This document shows, piece by piece, positions 1-7,790 of a stretch of DNA of 44,061 nucleotides (position 1 is the stretch's first letter; each line of letters starts with the position of its first letter). Location: the NCBI RefSeq assembly GCF_012910955.1, contig NZ_WTVQ01000041.1, positions 1 to 44,061 on the forward strand, read 5' to 3'. A program made the translations under genes and the position numbers. The notes under the pieces were generated by a model. That model was not told the DNA's origin and ran no database searches. It saw only the letters and a list, made by a program, of their open reading frames with translations. This DNA comes from Aromatoleum diolicum. GTDB taxonomy: Bacteria; Pseudomonadota; Gammaproteobacteria; Burkholderiales; Rhodocyclaceae.

Positions 1-1364
1 GTGTTGCTGCGGGGGGCGTTGGGGGAACTCGAGGCTGACCGGAAGTTCGCCTCGGTGTCGCGTTGTGGCCAGGTGCGCGCCGCAGGTTTCAGTCCGAAGG
101 CGGATTCGACCTCGGATTGACTGAATTCGGCTGCTTCGGCGATGGCCTTGACGATTTGCAGTCGCAGCATCGGCGCGGCGATGCGCGTCACCAGTGGTTT
201 GGCTTCATGTACTAGGCGGGCTCGTCCTTCCGCAGTGTCCGGCGGGCAGCTTGCGCGCAGTTCGTTGAGCAGAAAACTTGCAAGTGGCGTCGCCGTCGCG
301 GCAGCTTGGCTGAATGCGGCGGCGCCGTGGGCGCGGACGAAGGAGTCCGGATCGTGTTGTTCGGGCAGGAACAGGAAGGCTAGGGTGACGTCGTCACGCA
401 GAGCTTCCAGTGCCGATTCGAGAGCCCGACGGGCGGCCTTGCGCCCGGCGTTGTCTCCGTCGAAACAGAATACGATGCGTTGTGATTGGCGTAGTAGCGT
501 ATTGATGTGGTGCGGCGTGGTGGCGGTGCCGAGCGTGGCTACCGCGTTGCCGACGCCGAACTGGGCGAGCGCGACGACGTCCATGTAGCCTTCCACCACG
601 ATCGCGTAGCCGGCGTCGCGGATGGCCTTCTGTGCCTGGGGTAGGCCGTAAAGCTCGCGTCCTTTCTCGAAGAGGGGCGTTTCCGGTGAGTTCAGGTACT
701 TGGGTTCGCCGCCATCGAGCACGCGTCCGCCAAATGCGATGATGCGCCCGCGCCGGTCCTGGATCGGAAACATGATGCGGTTGCGGAAGCGGTCATAGCG
801 TCGTCCGGTGTCGTTCTCGATGACCAGTCCGGCTTCGAGCAGGGCTTTCGCGTCGTAACTCGGAAAAGTGTTGCGCAGCGCCTGCCAGTCTTCCGGCGCG
901 TAACCTATGCCGAAGCGAGCGGCGATTTCGCCGCTTAATCCGCGCCGCTTTAGGTAGTCAATCGCGTCCGGGGAGCCCTTGAGCTGTTCGCGGTAGAAGC
1001 GCGCGGCCGTGGTCATGGCGTCGACGAGTGCGTCGTTTGCCGGGGCGGTGTCGCTGCGGAAGCTGGGGTTTGATTCCTGTGGTACCTGCAGGCCGGCGTG
1101 CCCGGCCAGTTCTTTGACTGCCTCGACAAACGGCAGTCCGCTGTATTCCATCAGGAAACTGATGGCGCTGCCATGGGCGCCGCAGCCGAAGCAATGGTAG
1201 AACTGTTTGGTCGGGCTGACCGAGAACGACGCGGACTTCTCTCCGTGGAAGGGACAGCAGGCGAAATAATTCGCTCCGCCCTTTTTCAGGGGCAGGTGGC
1301 GCTCAATGACGTCGACGATGTCGACTCGGGCGAGAAGGTCCTGGATGAACGACTGCGGAATCAT
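1..1364 (-). CDS. dnaG: DNA primase DnaG (C-terminus outside window)
   Basis: Primase makes the RNA primers for chromosome replication. The frame is open from an ATG at 1364 to the window edge, giving 454 complete codons of an enzyme usually near 600 residues, so the helicase-binding C-terminus is missing here only because the window ends. It starts MIPQSFIQDLL and carries the CHC2 zinc finger (Cys37, His40, Cys58, Cys61), the catalytic core, and a TOPRIM domain with the Glu of VVEGYMDV near residue 257 and the DGDNAG acidic motif near residue 302. It is the third gene after rpsU and yqeY, the usual betaproteobacterial order, with rpoD expected next beyond the edge. No strong Shine-Dalgarno sequence precedes the ATG, so it may depend on coupling to yqeY, which ends 37 bases upstream. 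Identification is secure. Confidence 0.97.
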   Translation of the reverse strand, partial: MIPQSFIQDLLARVDIVDVIERHLPLKKGGANYFACCPFHGEKSASFSVSPTKQFYHCFGCGAHGSAISFLMEYSGLPFVEAVKELAGHAGLQVPQESNPSFRSDTAPANDALVDAMTTAARFYREQLKGSPDAIDYLKRRGLSGEIAARFGIGYAPEDWQALRNTFPSYDAKALLEAGLVIENDTGRRYDRFRNRIMFPIQDRRGRIIAFGGRVLDGGEPKYLNSPETPLFEKGRELYGLPQAQKAIRDAGYAIVVEGYMDVVALAQFGVGNAVATLGTATTPHHINTLLRQSQRIVFCFDGDNAGRKAARRALESALEALRDDVTLAFLFLPEQHDPDSFVRAHGAAAFSQAAATATPLASFLLNELRASCPPDTAEGRARLVHEAKPLVTRIAAPMLRLQIVKAIAEAAEFSQSEVESAFGLKPAARTWPQRDTEANFRSASSSPNAPRSN

Positions 1365-1401
1365 GACCCGGTCGCTGCCTGCCCCTGAGGGCGACAGGCC
1401 A

Positions 1402-1848
1402 TCAGCTGGAAAGCTTTGTGCGCACTCGGCGCGAGGCTTCGGCCATATCGGCGCGCCCGGCCAACCGGGCTTTCAGCAGAGTCATCACGCGGCCCATGTC
1501 GGCAGCGCCGGTTGCCCCGCACTCGCCGATCGCCGCGTTAATTTCAGCATTCAGTTCGTCGTCGGACAGTTGCGCAGGAAGATAGGCAGACAGTACTTCG
1601 ATCTCGAAGCGCTCACCGGCGGCAAGTTCCGGGCGGTTGGCTGCGTCGTACTGGGTCGCAGCGTCGCGACGCTGCTTGACCAGTTTTTCGACGGTAGCCA
1701 TGACCCCCGCGTCATCCAGCTCAATTCGATCATCGATCTCACGCTGCTTAATTGCCGCGACAAGCAGGCGCACGGCAGACAGTCGTGCGCTGTCCCTGGC
1801 ACGCAGCGCGGCCTTCATGTCGTCCTGGATGCGTTGCTTGAGGGACAT
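1402..1848 (-). CDS. yqeY: GatB/YqeY-family protein
   Basis: A 148-residue protein starting MSLKQRIQDDMKAALRARD. The whole length matches the YqeY family, which resembles the tail domain of the GatB amidotransferase subunit and is thought to bind tRNA or related RNA; its exact role is not established. The conserved helical stretch RLSAVRLLVAAIKQREID (residues 22-39) and the LSAYLPAQLSDDEL segment are visible. The ATG at 1848 has a GGAG element about eight bases upstream. It lies between rpsU and dnaG on the same strand, the standard position in betaproteobacteria. A strong hairpin separates it from rpsU and probably lowers its expression relative to the ribosomal protein. Confidence 0.93.
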   Translation of the reverse strand: MSLKQRIQDDMKAALRARDSARLSAVRLLVAAIKQREIDDRIELDDAGVMATVEKLVKQRRDAATQYDAANRPELAAGERFEIEVLSAYLPAQLSDDELNAEINAAIGECGATGAADMGRVMTLLKARLAGRADMAEASRRVRTKLSS

Positions 1849-1870
1849 GGCTGACTCCGAATCGAAAATG

Positions 1871-1916
1871 CAAAAGCCACGCCGGGCGCGAATCGTTTGA
1901 TTCGCGCCCGGCGTGG
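1871..1916 (-). terminator. Long perfect hairpin between rpsU and yqeY
   Basis: The arms 1877-1894 and 1899-1916 are exact reverse complements, giving an 18-bp GC-rich stem with a four-base loop. Read on the minus strand, the stem is followed by CTTTTG, a weak U-tract. This fits a partial terminator that lets rpsU be made in excess over yqeY and dnaG, as is known for the E. coli rpsU-dnaG-rpoD operon. Partial read-through is inferred. Confidence 0.75.
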
Positions 1917-1943
1917 TGGCCGACTGGCTGAATCCCCGAGGGG

Positions 1944-2156
1944 TCAGTACAGCTTTGGCGGCAGGGTCTGGCTGCGCAGGCGCTTGTGGTTGCGCTTGAC
2001 GGCCGCAGCCGACTTGCGCTTACGTTCCGCGGTAGGCTTTTCGTAGAATTCGCGGGCGCGAAGCTCGGTCAGCAAACCGGTTTTTTCGATGGTGCGCTTG
2101 AAGCGGCGGATGGCAACTTCAAACGGCTCGTTTTCCTTGACGCGAATACCCGGCAT
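1944..2156 (-). CDS. rpsU: 30S ribosomal protein S21
   Basis: A 70-residue, strongly basic protein beginning [20 protein letters not shown], full length for bacterial S21. S21 sits on the platform of the small ribosomal subunit near the 3' end of 16S rRNA and helps translation initiation. It heads the rpsU-yqeY-dnaG cluster. A matching sigma-70 promoter lies about 40-70 bases upstream, and a partial terminator follows. The divergent neighbour tsaD is also a common partner in proteobacteria. No anomalies. Confidence 0.97.
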
Positions 2157-2196
2157 TGCGAACTTCCTTGTGTGTCTTGTGGGCGGAAAAACGCGA

Positions 2197-2225
2197 ATTA
2201 TAACGACTCAATTCCGACAAGCCAA
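2197..2225 (-). promoter_or_regulatory. Sigma-70 type promoter for rpsU
   Basis: On the minus strand TTGGCT is followed after exactly 17 bases by a perfect TATAAT, located about 40 bases before the rpsU ATG. The -10 is at 2197-2202 and the -35 at 2220-2225. The spacing and -10 match the housekeeping consensus. It would drive rpsU-yqeY-dnaG. Confidence 0.75.
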
Positions 2226-2303
2226 GTACAAACTTAGCTTCCTGCGATGCGGGTCGTTAGAATGTGGGCTTGTTCGATGGGTCGAGGCCATGGATTACGA
2301 ATC

Positions 2304-3344
2304 ATGAAAGTGCTGGGAATCGAGACGTCCTGCGACGAAACGGGTGTGGCGGTGTTCGACACCGATGCGGGGCTGCTCGGCCATTGCGTGCATTCGCAGA
2401 TCGACCTGCATGCCGCGTATGGCGGCGTGGTGCCGGAGTTGGCGTCGCGCGATCACATCCGGCGCCTGCCGGTTCTGGTGAAACAGACGCTTGCCGCGGC
2501 ATCCTGTGAGCTGTCGCAAGTCGATGCGGTCGCCTATACGGCCGGGCCTGGTCTTGCCGGTGCCCTGCTTGTCGGCGCGAGCTACGCGGAGTCTCTCGGC
2601 TTGGCGCTTGGCGTGCCGGTGTTGCCCATCCATCATCTGGAGGGGCATCTGTTATCGCCGCTGCTGGCGGCGGATCCTCCCGCGTTTCCGTTTGTCGCGC
2701 TGCTCGTTTCGGGTGGGCATACGCAGCTTATGCAGGTGACGGGCGTTGGCGAATATGCCTTGCTTGGCGAGTCGCTCGACGATGCGGCCGGTGAAGCTTT
2801 CGACAAGACGGCAAAGTTGATCGGGCTGGGTTATCCGGGCGGCCCGCAACTCGCGAAACTCGCCGAGGCGGGGCGTGGCGGGCGCTTCCGTTTGCCGCGC
2901 CCGATGTTGCGTTCGGGTGATCTTGATTTCAGCTTTAGCGGGCTCAAGACAGCGGTGCTGAATGTCGTCTCTGGGCCGGACTGGCGTCCCGAGGATACAG
3001 CCGATCTGGCGGCGGATTTTCAGGATGCGGTGGTGGACGTGTTGTGCGCGAAGGCGTTGAAGGCGCTTGAGCAGACCGGGCTGTCACGGCTGGTTGTGGC
3101 CGGCGGGGTGGGGGCTAACCACCACCTACGCGAACGCCTAAACTCGGCTGCGCGGCACAAGGGTTGGCGAGTGTACTACCCGGAGCCCGAGCTATGCACG
3201 GATAACGGAGCGATGATCGCCTTCGCGGGGGCTCGGCGTCTGGCGGCGGGGCAGATTGCCACCGAAGGGCATGCGGTGCGGGTGTACCCCCGCTGGCCGC
3301 TGGCGGGTTTGAGAGCACCCGGTGATGCAATCAATGAGGCGTAG
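2304..3344 (+). CDS. tsaD: tRNA N6-adenosine threonylcarbamoyltransferase TsaD
   Basis: TsaD transfers the threonylcarbamoyl group to A37 of tRNAs that read ANN codons, working with TsaB and TsaE. The 346-residue product starts [13 protein letters not shown], the family N-terminus. The metal-binding His pair is in HHLEGH (His111 and His115), and the nucleotide-binding signatures LVSGGHTQL and [12 protein letters not shown] follow. I place the start at 2304 because the 19 further in-frame codons upstream do not resemble the family. It diverges from rpsU, leaving a 147-base shared control region. Its stop codon lies inside the left arm of an inverted repeat (3332-3405) that separates it from the convergent plsY. 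Confidence 0.96.
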   Translation: MKVLGIETSCDETGVAVFDTDAGLLGHCVHSQIDLHAAYGGVVPELASRDHIRRLPVLVKQTLAAASCELSQVDAVAYTAGPGLAGALLVGASYAESLGLALGVPVLPIHHLEGHLLSPLLAADPPAFPFVALLVSGGHTQLMQVTGVGEYALLGESLDDAAGEAFDKTAKLIGLGYPGGPQLAKLAEAGRGGRFRLPRPMLRSGDLDFSFSGLKTAVLNVVSGPDWRPEDTADLAADFQDAVVDVLCAKALKALEQTGLSRLVVAGGVGANHHLRERLNSAARHKGWRVYYPEPELCTDNGAMIAFAGARRLAAGQIATEGHAVRVYPRWPLAGLRAPGDAINEA

Positions 3345-3405
3345 CGAGATTCGGGGTAGGGGGCGACGGAGTGCCTCGTGCCCTTCGTTTCGCAGCGCCT
3401 CATTG
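3332..3405. repeat. Imperfect inverted repeat at the tsaD 3' end
   Basis: The arms 3332-3347 and 3390-3405 match over 16 bases with two mismatches (outer ten bases perfect: CAATGAGGCG and CGCCTCATTG). The 42 bases between them contain further short complementary pieces. The left arm includes the tsaD stop codon. It lies between two convergent genes, so it could act as a two-way terminator or be a REP-like element; there is no U-tract. Confidence 0.5.
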
Positions 3406-3445
3406 CAGCGTCATTCGAACTGCGAGACCGGCGCCATCGTGGCGA

Positions 3446-4039
3446 TCAGGCCTTGCTTCCGCCGATCTTGCCTTCCGTGCCATTCAGCAGCTTGCGAATA
3501 TTCGAGGCGTGACGCCAGATTAGGAGCGCTGCAATTAGCGCAAGGACCGCAACGGCGGGTTGTGCCCCGAGCAGAAGAAATCCGGCGGCCGGTGTGACGA
3601 TTGCAGCACTGAGTGCGGCAGCGGAGGAGTAGCGGGTCGTGAAGGCGACGGCGAGCCACACGAGCAATGCGCTGAGCGCGACCCAGCCATTGATGCCGGC
3701 AAGCACGCCAAGGGCGGTGGCAACACCTTTGCCGCCATTGAAGCGCAGAAAGATGCTGAAGACGTGGCCGAGGAATGCCGCCAATCCGGCAAGCGCCGCG
3801 TCGGTCGCGTCGAAGCCGAGTCGCGCAGAGGCCCACACCGCGAGCCAGCCTTTGGCGCAATCGCCGATCAGAGTCAGCAGGGCGGCGGCCTTATTGCCGC
3901 TGCGCAGGACATTGGTTGCACCAGGGTTGCCGGAGCCGTACTTGCGCGGGTCGGCGAGGCCGAACAGGCGGCTGGAGACAATTGCGAAGGGGATCGAACC
4001 AAGCAGGTAGGCGGCAAGCAATAAAGGCAGAAGAGTCAT
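3446..4039 (-). CDS. plsY: Glycerol-3-phosphate acyltransferase PlsY
   Basis: An integral membrane enzyme that transfers an acyl group from acyl-phosphate to glycerol-3-phosphate, the first step of phospholipid synthesis. The 197-residue protein starts MTLLPLLLAAYLLGSIPFA and shows about five hydrophobic segments. The family motifs are present: GSIPFA near residue 14, GSGNPGATNVLR around residues 36-47 and the FLRFNGGKGVAT loop in the middle. The C-terminus is short and basic. It diverges from folB with only 41 bases between the starts, so their promoters must overlap. Identification is secure. Confidence 0.95.
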   Translation of the reverse strand: MTLLPLLLAAYLLGSIPFAIVSSRLFGLADPRKYGSGNPGATNVLRSGNKAAALLTLIGDCAKGWLAVWASARLGFDATDAALAGLAAFLGHVFSIFLRFNGGKGVATALGVLAGINGWVALSALLVWLAVAFTTRYSSAAALSAAIVTPAAGFLLLGAQPAVAVLALIAALLIWRHASNIRKLLNGTEGKIGGSKA

Positions 4040-4080
4040 GTTTTCACCTAGAATTGCCGCGATTCTAATCGGGAACCGCC

Positions 4081-4458
4081 ATGGATTTCATTTTCATCGA
4101 GGAATTGCGGGTGCAGGCTTGGATCGGCATCTATCCGCGCGAAAAAGCCGCGCCTCAGACGGTTGAGCTGAACCTGACCTTTGGCGTGCCGGATTCCGCC
4201 GCGGAGCATGACGACATCGCGGACACCATCAACTACGCGGAAGTGATCGAACGGATTCGCAAGGAATTGGCGGAACGCCATTTCAATCTGATCGAGACGC
4301 TCGGCGAATTCGTGGTGCATCTGTTGTTCGACGAATTCGGCGCTCCGTGGGTGAAGATCCGAATTGCCAAGATCGGCGTAATGAAAGGCGTGCGCCGGGT
4401 AGGGGTGTACATCCAGCGCGGCAGGGAGGGGGTTTCCCTTCCCCCGACCTCGATCTGA
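4081..4458 (+). CDS. folB: Dihydroneopterin aldolase
   Basis: FolB converts dihydroneopterin to hydroxymethyl-dihydropterin and glycolaldehyde in folate synthesis, as a ring-shaped octamer in the cytoplasm. The 125-residue protein matches the family over its length: IEELRVQAWIGIYPREK at the start, the INYAEVIERI substrate-binding segment in the middle, and a ...VRRVGVYIQR strand near the end. Folate use recurs at the other end of the window (folA-thyA), but the genes are not linked. A short perfect hairpin lies just after the stop codon. Confidence 0.94.
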   Translation: MDFIFIEELRVQAWIGIYPREKAAPQTVELNLTFGVPDSAAEHDDIADTINYAEVIERIRKELAERHFNLIETLGEFVVHLLFDEFGAPWVKIRIAKIGVMKGVRRVGVYIQRGREGVSLPPTSI

Positions 4459-4470
4459 TTTTCCGATGCA

Positions 4471-4493
4471 TTCCGGGCGCATCGCGCCCGGAA
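4471..4493. terminator. Hairpin between convergent folB and H-NS-like gene
   Basis: The arms 4471-4480 (TTCCGGGCGC) and 4484-4493 (GCGCCCGGAA) are perfectly complementary with a three-base loop. It lies between convergent genes but has no U-tract on either strand, so it may be a bidirectional weak terminator or a stabilising 3' end. Confidence 0.5.
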
Positions 4494-4504
4494 CCGGATT
4501 CAGA

Positions 4505-4873
4505 TCATTTGCCGGCGCTGACTTCGAGTTCCACGAGAGGCTTGTTCTGTGCAAGCCAGTCGACCACCCACTGGGGTTTTCTGCCGCGTCCGCTCCAGCC
4601 GATGGCCGGATTTTCCGGGTGACGATATTTCACCGGAACCGGACCGGTTTTCTTGCCGGCGGCTTTGCTCTTCCGTTTGGCCGGGGCGCTTTTCTCTTCG
4701 GCGACAGCGGCGCTCGGCAACAGGTCGCTCAGCGACATGCCTTGGTCGGCGGCCATTTTCTGCATTTTCTTCAACAGGTCGCGACGGGTGGTGTCGCTTC
4801 GGCGGCGGATTTCTGTTTCAACTTTGGATTGCAGGCGGCGCAATTCGGTCAGCGATAGCTTGGCCAGTTCCAT
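4505..4873 (-). CDS. H-NS family nucleoid protein
   Basis: A 122-residue histone-like DNA-binding protein of the H-NS/Bv3F/MvaT-like type common in Betaproteobacteria, which binds AT-rich DNA and silences genes. The N-terminal 60 residues are helical and charged (oligomerisation domain, MELAKLSLTELRRLQSKVET). A Lys/Ala-rich linker follows (about 62-80). The C-terminal DNA-binding domain holds YRHPENPAIGWSGRGRKPQW (about 83-102), whose GRGRKPQW loop is the minor-groove hook. The ATG is preceded by TGGAGAATAAA, a good ribosome-binding site. It is monocistronic, convergent with folB. The paralogue name cannot be fixed from sequence alone. Confidence 0.92.
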   Translation of the reverse strand: MELAKLSLTELRRLQSKVETEIRRRSDTTRRDLLKKMQKMAADQGMSLSDLLPSAAVAEEKSAPAKRKSKAAGKKTGPVPVKYRHPENPAIGWSGRGRKPQWVVDWLAQNKPLVELEVSAGK

Positions 4874-5009
4874 TTTATTCTCCAGTTATCGATTGTCTTA
4901 TTGTGTGGTGCGGGTCAATCACGGATGGCGTCGCGATTCAAACGCTTGAGATCAAAAGTGATTGGCTGCGGGCATTCTGCCAGCAAATTCCGATAATTAG
5001 AATCCCGTG

Positions 5010-5064
5010 GAGAATTAAAATGGAAATTCAGAAACTGTTTCGAAACGCTAGAGCGCCGCGTTGA
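5010..5064 (+). pseudogene. Possible decayed start of a second H-NS-like gene
   Basis: A ribosome-binding site and start (GTGGAGAATTAAAATGGAA) at 5008-5026 nearly repeat those of the H-NS-like gene on the opposite strand (CTGGAGAATAAAATGGAA). The reading frame runs only 14 codons, MEIQKLFRNARAPR, before a stop at 5062-5064, and ends inside the 3' end of the YbaK-type gene. The resemblance to an H-NS N-terminus is limited to the first six residues, so this is a weak call. Confidence 0.25.
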
Positions 5065-5536
5065 CGAGCTGCGGCTGCAATATCCGGATAATGTCGTGAG
5101 GATGCAATCCGAGTAGGAATCCGCGGCGTCCGCCATTGATATAGACGAGCGGCAGGTCAAGAATTGTCTTTTCCATGTATACCGGGAGCTGTTTGCGCAG
5201 GCCGAATGGCGAAGTGCCGCCAACCAGGTAGCCGGAATGGCGGTTTGCCACTTCCGGCGTGCAGGCCTCGATGCGTTTTCGCCCGATCTGGCGCGCGAGT
5301 TCCTTTGTGGATACCTTGCGATCTCCGTGCATGAGCACGATCAATGGATCGGCATTCTCGTCTTCCATGACCAGTGTTTTGACCACCGCGTGTTCCGCGA
5401 CATTCAATTCGCGCGACGATACCTTGGTGCCACCATGCGGTTCATATTCATATAGATGGGTCGAATAGGCGACATGGTGCTGCTTTAGGAAACGCGTTGC
5501 TGGCGTTTCAGGCGCGTGGTGCTCTGGCTTGCTCAT
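5048..5536 (-). CDS. ybaK: YbaK-type Cys-tRNA(Pro)/aminoacyl-tRNA deacylase
   Basis: This 162-residue protein belongs to the YbaK/EbsC editing family, which hydrolyses Cys-tRNA(Pro) made in error by prolyl-tRNA synthetase. Visible landmarks are the N-terminal TPATRFLKQHHVAYSTHLYE, the conserved Lys in VVKTLVMED near residue 53, the central LIVLMHGDRKVSTKELAR, and the GYLVGGTSPFG substrate loop near residues 102-112. A GGAG sits seven bases before the ATG at 5536. It follows xerD on the same strand after 54 bases and could be co-transcribed with it. Substrate specificity within the family is inferred from overall similarity. Confidence 0.9.
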   Translation of the reverse strand: MSKPEHHAPETPATRFLKQHHVAYSTHLYEYEPHGGTKVSSRELNVAEHAVVKTLVMEDENADPLIVLMHGDRKVSTKELARQIGRKRIEACTPEVANRHSGYLVGGTSPFGLRKQLPVYMEKTILDLPLVYINGGRRGFLLGLHPHDIIRILQPQLVNAAL

Positions 5537-5590
5537 GCTTATGCTCCGGAATAGCTGTGTTGCGTGGACCGATCATGTCGCAGCGCCTGC

Positions 5591-6508
5591 TCAACCGCGC
5601 GGGTGGTGTTTTGCGTGCAGGGTCTTGAGTCGTTCGCGGGCGACGTGAGTATAGATTTGGGTGGTGGATATATCCGCATGACCCAGCAGCATTTGCACAA
5701 CGCGCAGGTCGGCGCCATGGTTGAGCAGGTGCGTGGCAAATGCGTGGCGCAGGGTATGGGGCGAAATGCGTTCGCGGGGAATGCCTGCGGTCGTGGCATA
5801 TTGTTTGACGATGCGCCAGAACATCTGGCGCGTCATGCCTGCGCCACGTTGGCTGACAAATATGTCGTCGCAGGTTTTCCCGGCCAGCAGCTGCGCGCGC
5901 GATTCGCGAAGATAACGCTGCAGCCAATGAATGGCTTCCTCGCCGAGCGGGACGAGTCTCTCTTTGCTGCCCTTGCCCATGACGCGTACCAGACCGTCGA
6001 TCAGGCTGGTGGAAAAAACCTTCAATCCTACAAGCTCCGATACGCGCAGTCCGGTGGCGTACAGCACTTCGAGCATGCTGCGATCGCGCAGCCCGAGGGG
6101 CGTATCGGCATCGGGCGCCACAAGCAGGGCTTCGACCTGAGTCTCGGAGAGGGTCTTGGGGAAGCGTTCAGCACGCATGGGCGGGTCGAGCAGGGCAGTC
6201 GGGTCCTCTGCGATGCCGCCGCGCGCCAGCAGGTGACGGTAATAACGGCGCCACGCCGACAGCAGGCGGCGTTGGCTGGCTGGCTTCGCGTTCCGGCTGA
6301 ATTCCGCGAGATAGGCTGCGAGGTCGGCGCCGCTAGCCTGACTCAGGTGTCCGCCGCGTTTGCACGCCCAGTGCGCAAACAGCGCGAGATCGCTGCGGTA
6401 CGCGGCAAGGGTATTGCGCGACAGTCCATGTTCGAGCCACATCGCATCGTTGAAAGCGTCGAGTTCCGCAAGCGTATCGGCGCTGAGTTGTGCTGCGATT
6501 GCGCTCAC
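5591..6508 (-). CDS. xerD: Tyrosine recombinase XerD
   Basis: XerD, with XerC, resolves chromosome dimers at dif during division. From the GTG at 6508 the protein has 305 residues: a SAM-like core-binding domain (about 10-100) and a catalytic domain with all expected residues: Arg155 (ATGLRVSEL), Lys179 (GKGSKER), His251 and Arg254 (HTLRH), His277 (LLGHAD) and the Tyr286 nucleophile (IYTHV). I chose this GTG because it overlaps the stop of the upstream repair gene in a GTGA junction and gives the usual length; a longer in-frame extension to 6613 reads as overlap with that gene. XerD is preferred over XerC on length and the C-terminal sequence. Confidence 0.93.
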   Translation of the reverse strand: MSAIAAQLSADTLAELDAFNDAMWLEHGLSRNTLAAYRSDLALFAHWACKRGGHLSQASGADLAAYLAEFSRNAKPASQRRLLSAWRRYYRHLLARGGIAEDPTALLDPPMRAERFPKTLSETQVEALLVAPDADTPLGLRDRSMLEVLYATGLRVSELVGLKVFSTSLIDGLVRVMGKGSKERLVPLGEEAIHWLQRYLRESRAQLLAGKTCDDIFVSQRGAGMTRQMFWRIVKQYATTAGIPRERISPHTLRHAFATHLLNHGADLRVVQMLLGHADISTTQIYTHVARERLKTLHAKHHPRG

Positions 6509-6999
6509 CGGCGGGCCTCGAAGTCGAGCAGCCAGCGTTTCGCGTCGAGCAGATAGCCGCCGGTCGCGCCGGCGAAGCCGCCGAGACCGCTTTTGGCAAC
6601 GACTCGATGGCAAGGAACGATGAGCGGAAACGGATTGGCGCCGCAGGCTTGCCCGACGGCGCGCGCAGCACTGTTCAGTTCGTCAGCAAGACTGCCGTAG
6701 CGTCGCCACTCGCCGCGCGGGATATTGGTGATGGCGGCCCAGACGCGGCGCTGGTAGGGCGTGCCGCGTTCGGCGAGGGGCAGGTCGAAGGGGCGATCGG
6801 GGTCGTCGAGCCAGCTCGTGATCTGGGCGACTGCGTGCTCTGCGAGCTTACTGTCCGGGGGGCGAGTGGGCATGCCGGGAGGCAGAAAGACCAGCTCACG
6901 GATCTGGGTGTCATCGGCGCGGATGCCAAAGCCGCCAAACGGAGCCGCCAGGATCGCGGAAAATGCGCCGGGGGATTTTGCGATGTCGCGGGCGGGCAT
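6505..6999 (-). CDS. ogt: Methylated-DNA-protein-cysteine methyltransferase (Ogt type)
   Basis: A suicide repair enzyme that moves alkyl groups from O6-alkylguanine or O4-alkylthymine to its own cysteine. From the ATG at 6999 it has 164 residues: a small N-terminal domain, then the DNA-binding helix-turn-helix (GEWRRYGSLADEL) with the Arg finger in ARAVGQACGANP, and the active site PCHRV with acceptor Cys130. The start is uncertain: neither this ATG nor an upstream in-frame GTG at 7086 has a convincing ribosome-binding site, but the shorter form matches family length. Its stop overlaps the xerD GTG, suggesting translational coupling. Confidence 0.9.
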   Translation of the reverse strand: MPARDIAKSPGAFSAILAAPFGGFGIRADDTQIRELVFLPPGMPTRPPDSKLAEHAVAQITSWLDDPDRPFDLPLAERGTPYQRRVWAAITNIPRGEWRRYGSLADELNSAARAVGQACGANPFPLIVPCHRVVAKSGLGGFAGATGGYLLDAKRWLLDFEARR

Positions 7000-7075
7000 G
7001 GAGTCGGTCAGCACAAGGTGCAGGGCCGAATGGCGAGCCTGCGGCGAGTCGGGGGGAGGGGACTGTGCTGCGGTG

Positions 7076-7663
7076 TCACGTGGCACTTCCCAGAAGGCGT
7101 TTTTTGAGATCGTTGTCGGCGGGCTGCTCGCCCAACCAGATGCGCAGCAGGGCCGCATAGAAGCGTTCATCGGGGATGTCGTCGCCGCGGCGTGTTCCAC
7201 CGACCGTCAGGCGGGTGCCGCCGCCGGGGATCCAGTCGATCAGGACTTCGGTGCCCTTCGGAGCCTCCTTGAGTGTGAGCATGGCGTTGCGGAAGGCATC
7301 GATCGACGGCTGGATGGACGCCAAGGCCTCCGGTGGATGATTTTTCTTCAGGCCTTCGATCAGGGCGTCAATGAACTGGTCGGTGCCGAGGTCGCGCAGT
7401 GTGACGATGCGAATGCGTTTGCTTCCGGGCAGGTTCTGGATCGCAGTAGGCGTGTCCGTCCGCTGCGGTAGGTACAGACCCATCGCATACACTTTGAACA
7501 TGATCCTGGTGCGTACCCCCGCGCCGTTAAGAGTGAGCGACTGCGCAGCAACGTTGCTGCTGTCCTCAAAGGAGACACCGGCAACGTCAACGGCGGCAGT
7601 GGCAATGCTTGCGGTCGCGGCGAGGGTCAGCATGGCGCCGGCAAGCAGCGATCGACGGGGCAT
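7076..7663 (-). CDS. Periplasmic chalcone-isomerase-like protein
   Basis: A 195-residue exported protein with a signal peptide (MPRRSLLAGAMLTLAATASIATA, cleavage near residue 23) followed by a domain of the bacterial chalcone-isomerase-like family (VDVAGVSFEDSSNVAAQSL, then LNGAGVRTRIMFKVYAMGLYLP, the typical core). Bacterial members are not known to isomerise chalcones; their ligand, perhaps a fatty acid, is unknown. I chose the ATG at 7663 because AGAGGAGA lies just upstream and the signal peptide begins there; a longer frame upstream overlaps proA. It sits between proA and ogt on the same strand, separated from proA by a hairpin. Confidence 0.85.
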   Translation of the reverse strand: MPRRSLLAGAMLTLAATASIATAAVDVAGVSFEDSSNVAAQSLTLNGAGVRTRIMFKVYAMGLYLPQRTDTPTAIQNLPGSKRIRIVTLRDLGTDQFIDALIEGLKKNHPPEALASIQPSIDAFRNAMLTLKEAPKGTEVLIDWIPGGGTRLTVGGTRRGDDIPDERFYAALLRIWLGEQPADNDLKKRLLGSAT

Positions 7664-7703
7664 GAAAGTTGTCTCCTCTTTGATTTCCAGTTTGACAAAG
7701 GCG

Positions 7704-7727
7704 AACGCCCGTGATGGCACGGGCGTT
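7704..7727 (-). terminator. Hairpin between proA and the chalcone-isomerase-like gene
   Basis: The arms 7704-7713 (AACGCCCGTG) and 7718-7727 (CACGGGCGTT) are perfectly complementary with a four-base loop. It lies 64 bases beyond the proA stop. The T-run is on the plus-strand side (GTTTTC); on the minus strand the stem is followed by CGCCTTT, so its strength as a proA terminator is uncertain. Confidence 0.5.
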
Positions 7728-7790
7728 TTCAGTGTTTCATGCGCGCTGGTGGCAAACCATCGGTCGGAACGCGCGATGTGTCGTCGGTGC

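Noticed and set aside
2247-2303. Earlier start for TsaD
   Set aside because: The extra residues do not resemble TsaD, which begins at [13 protein letters not shown] in its relatives.
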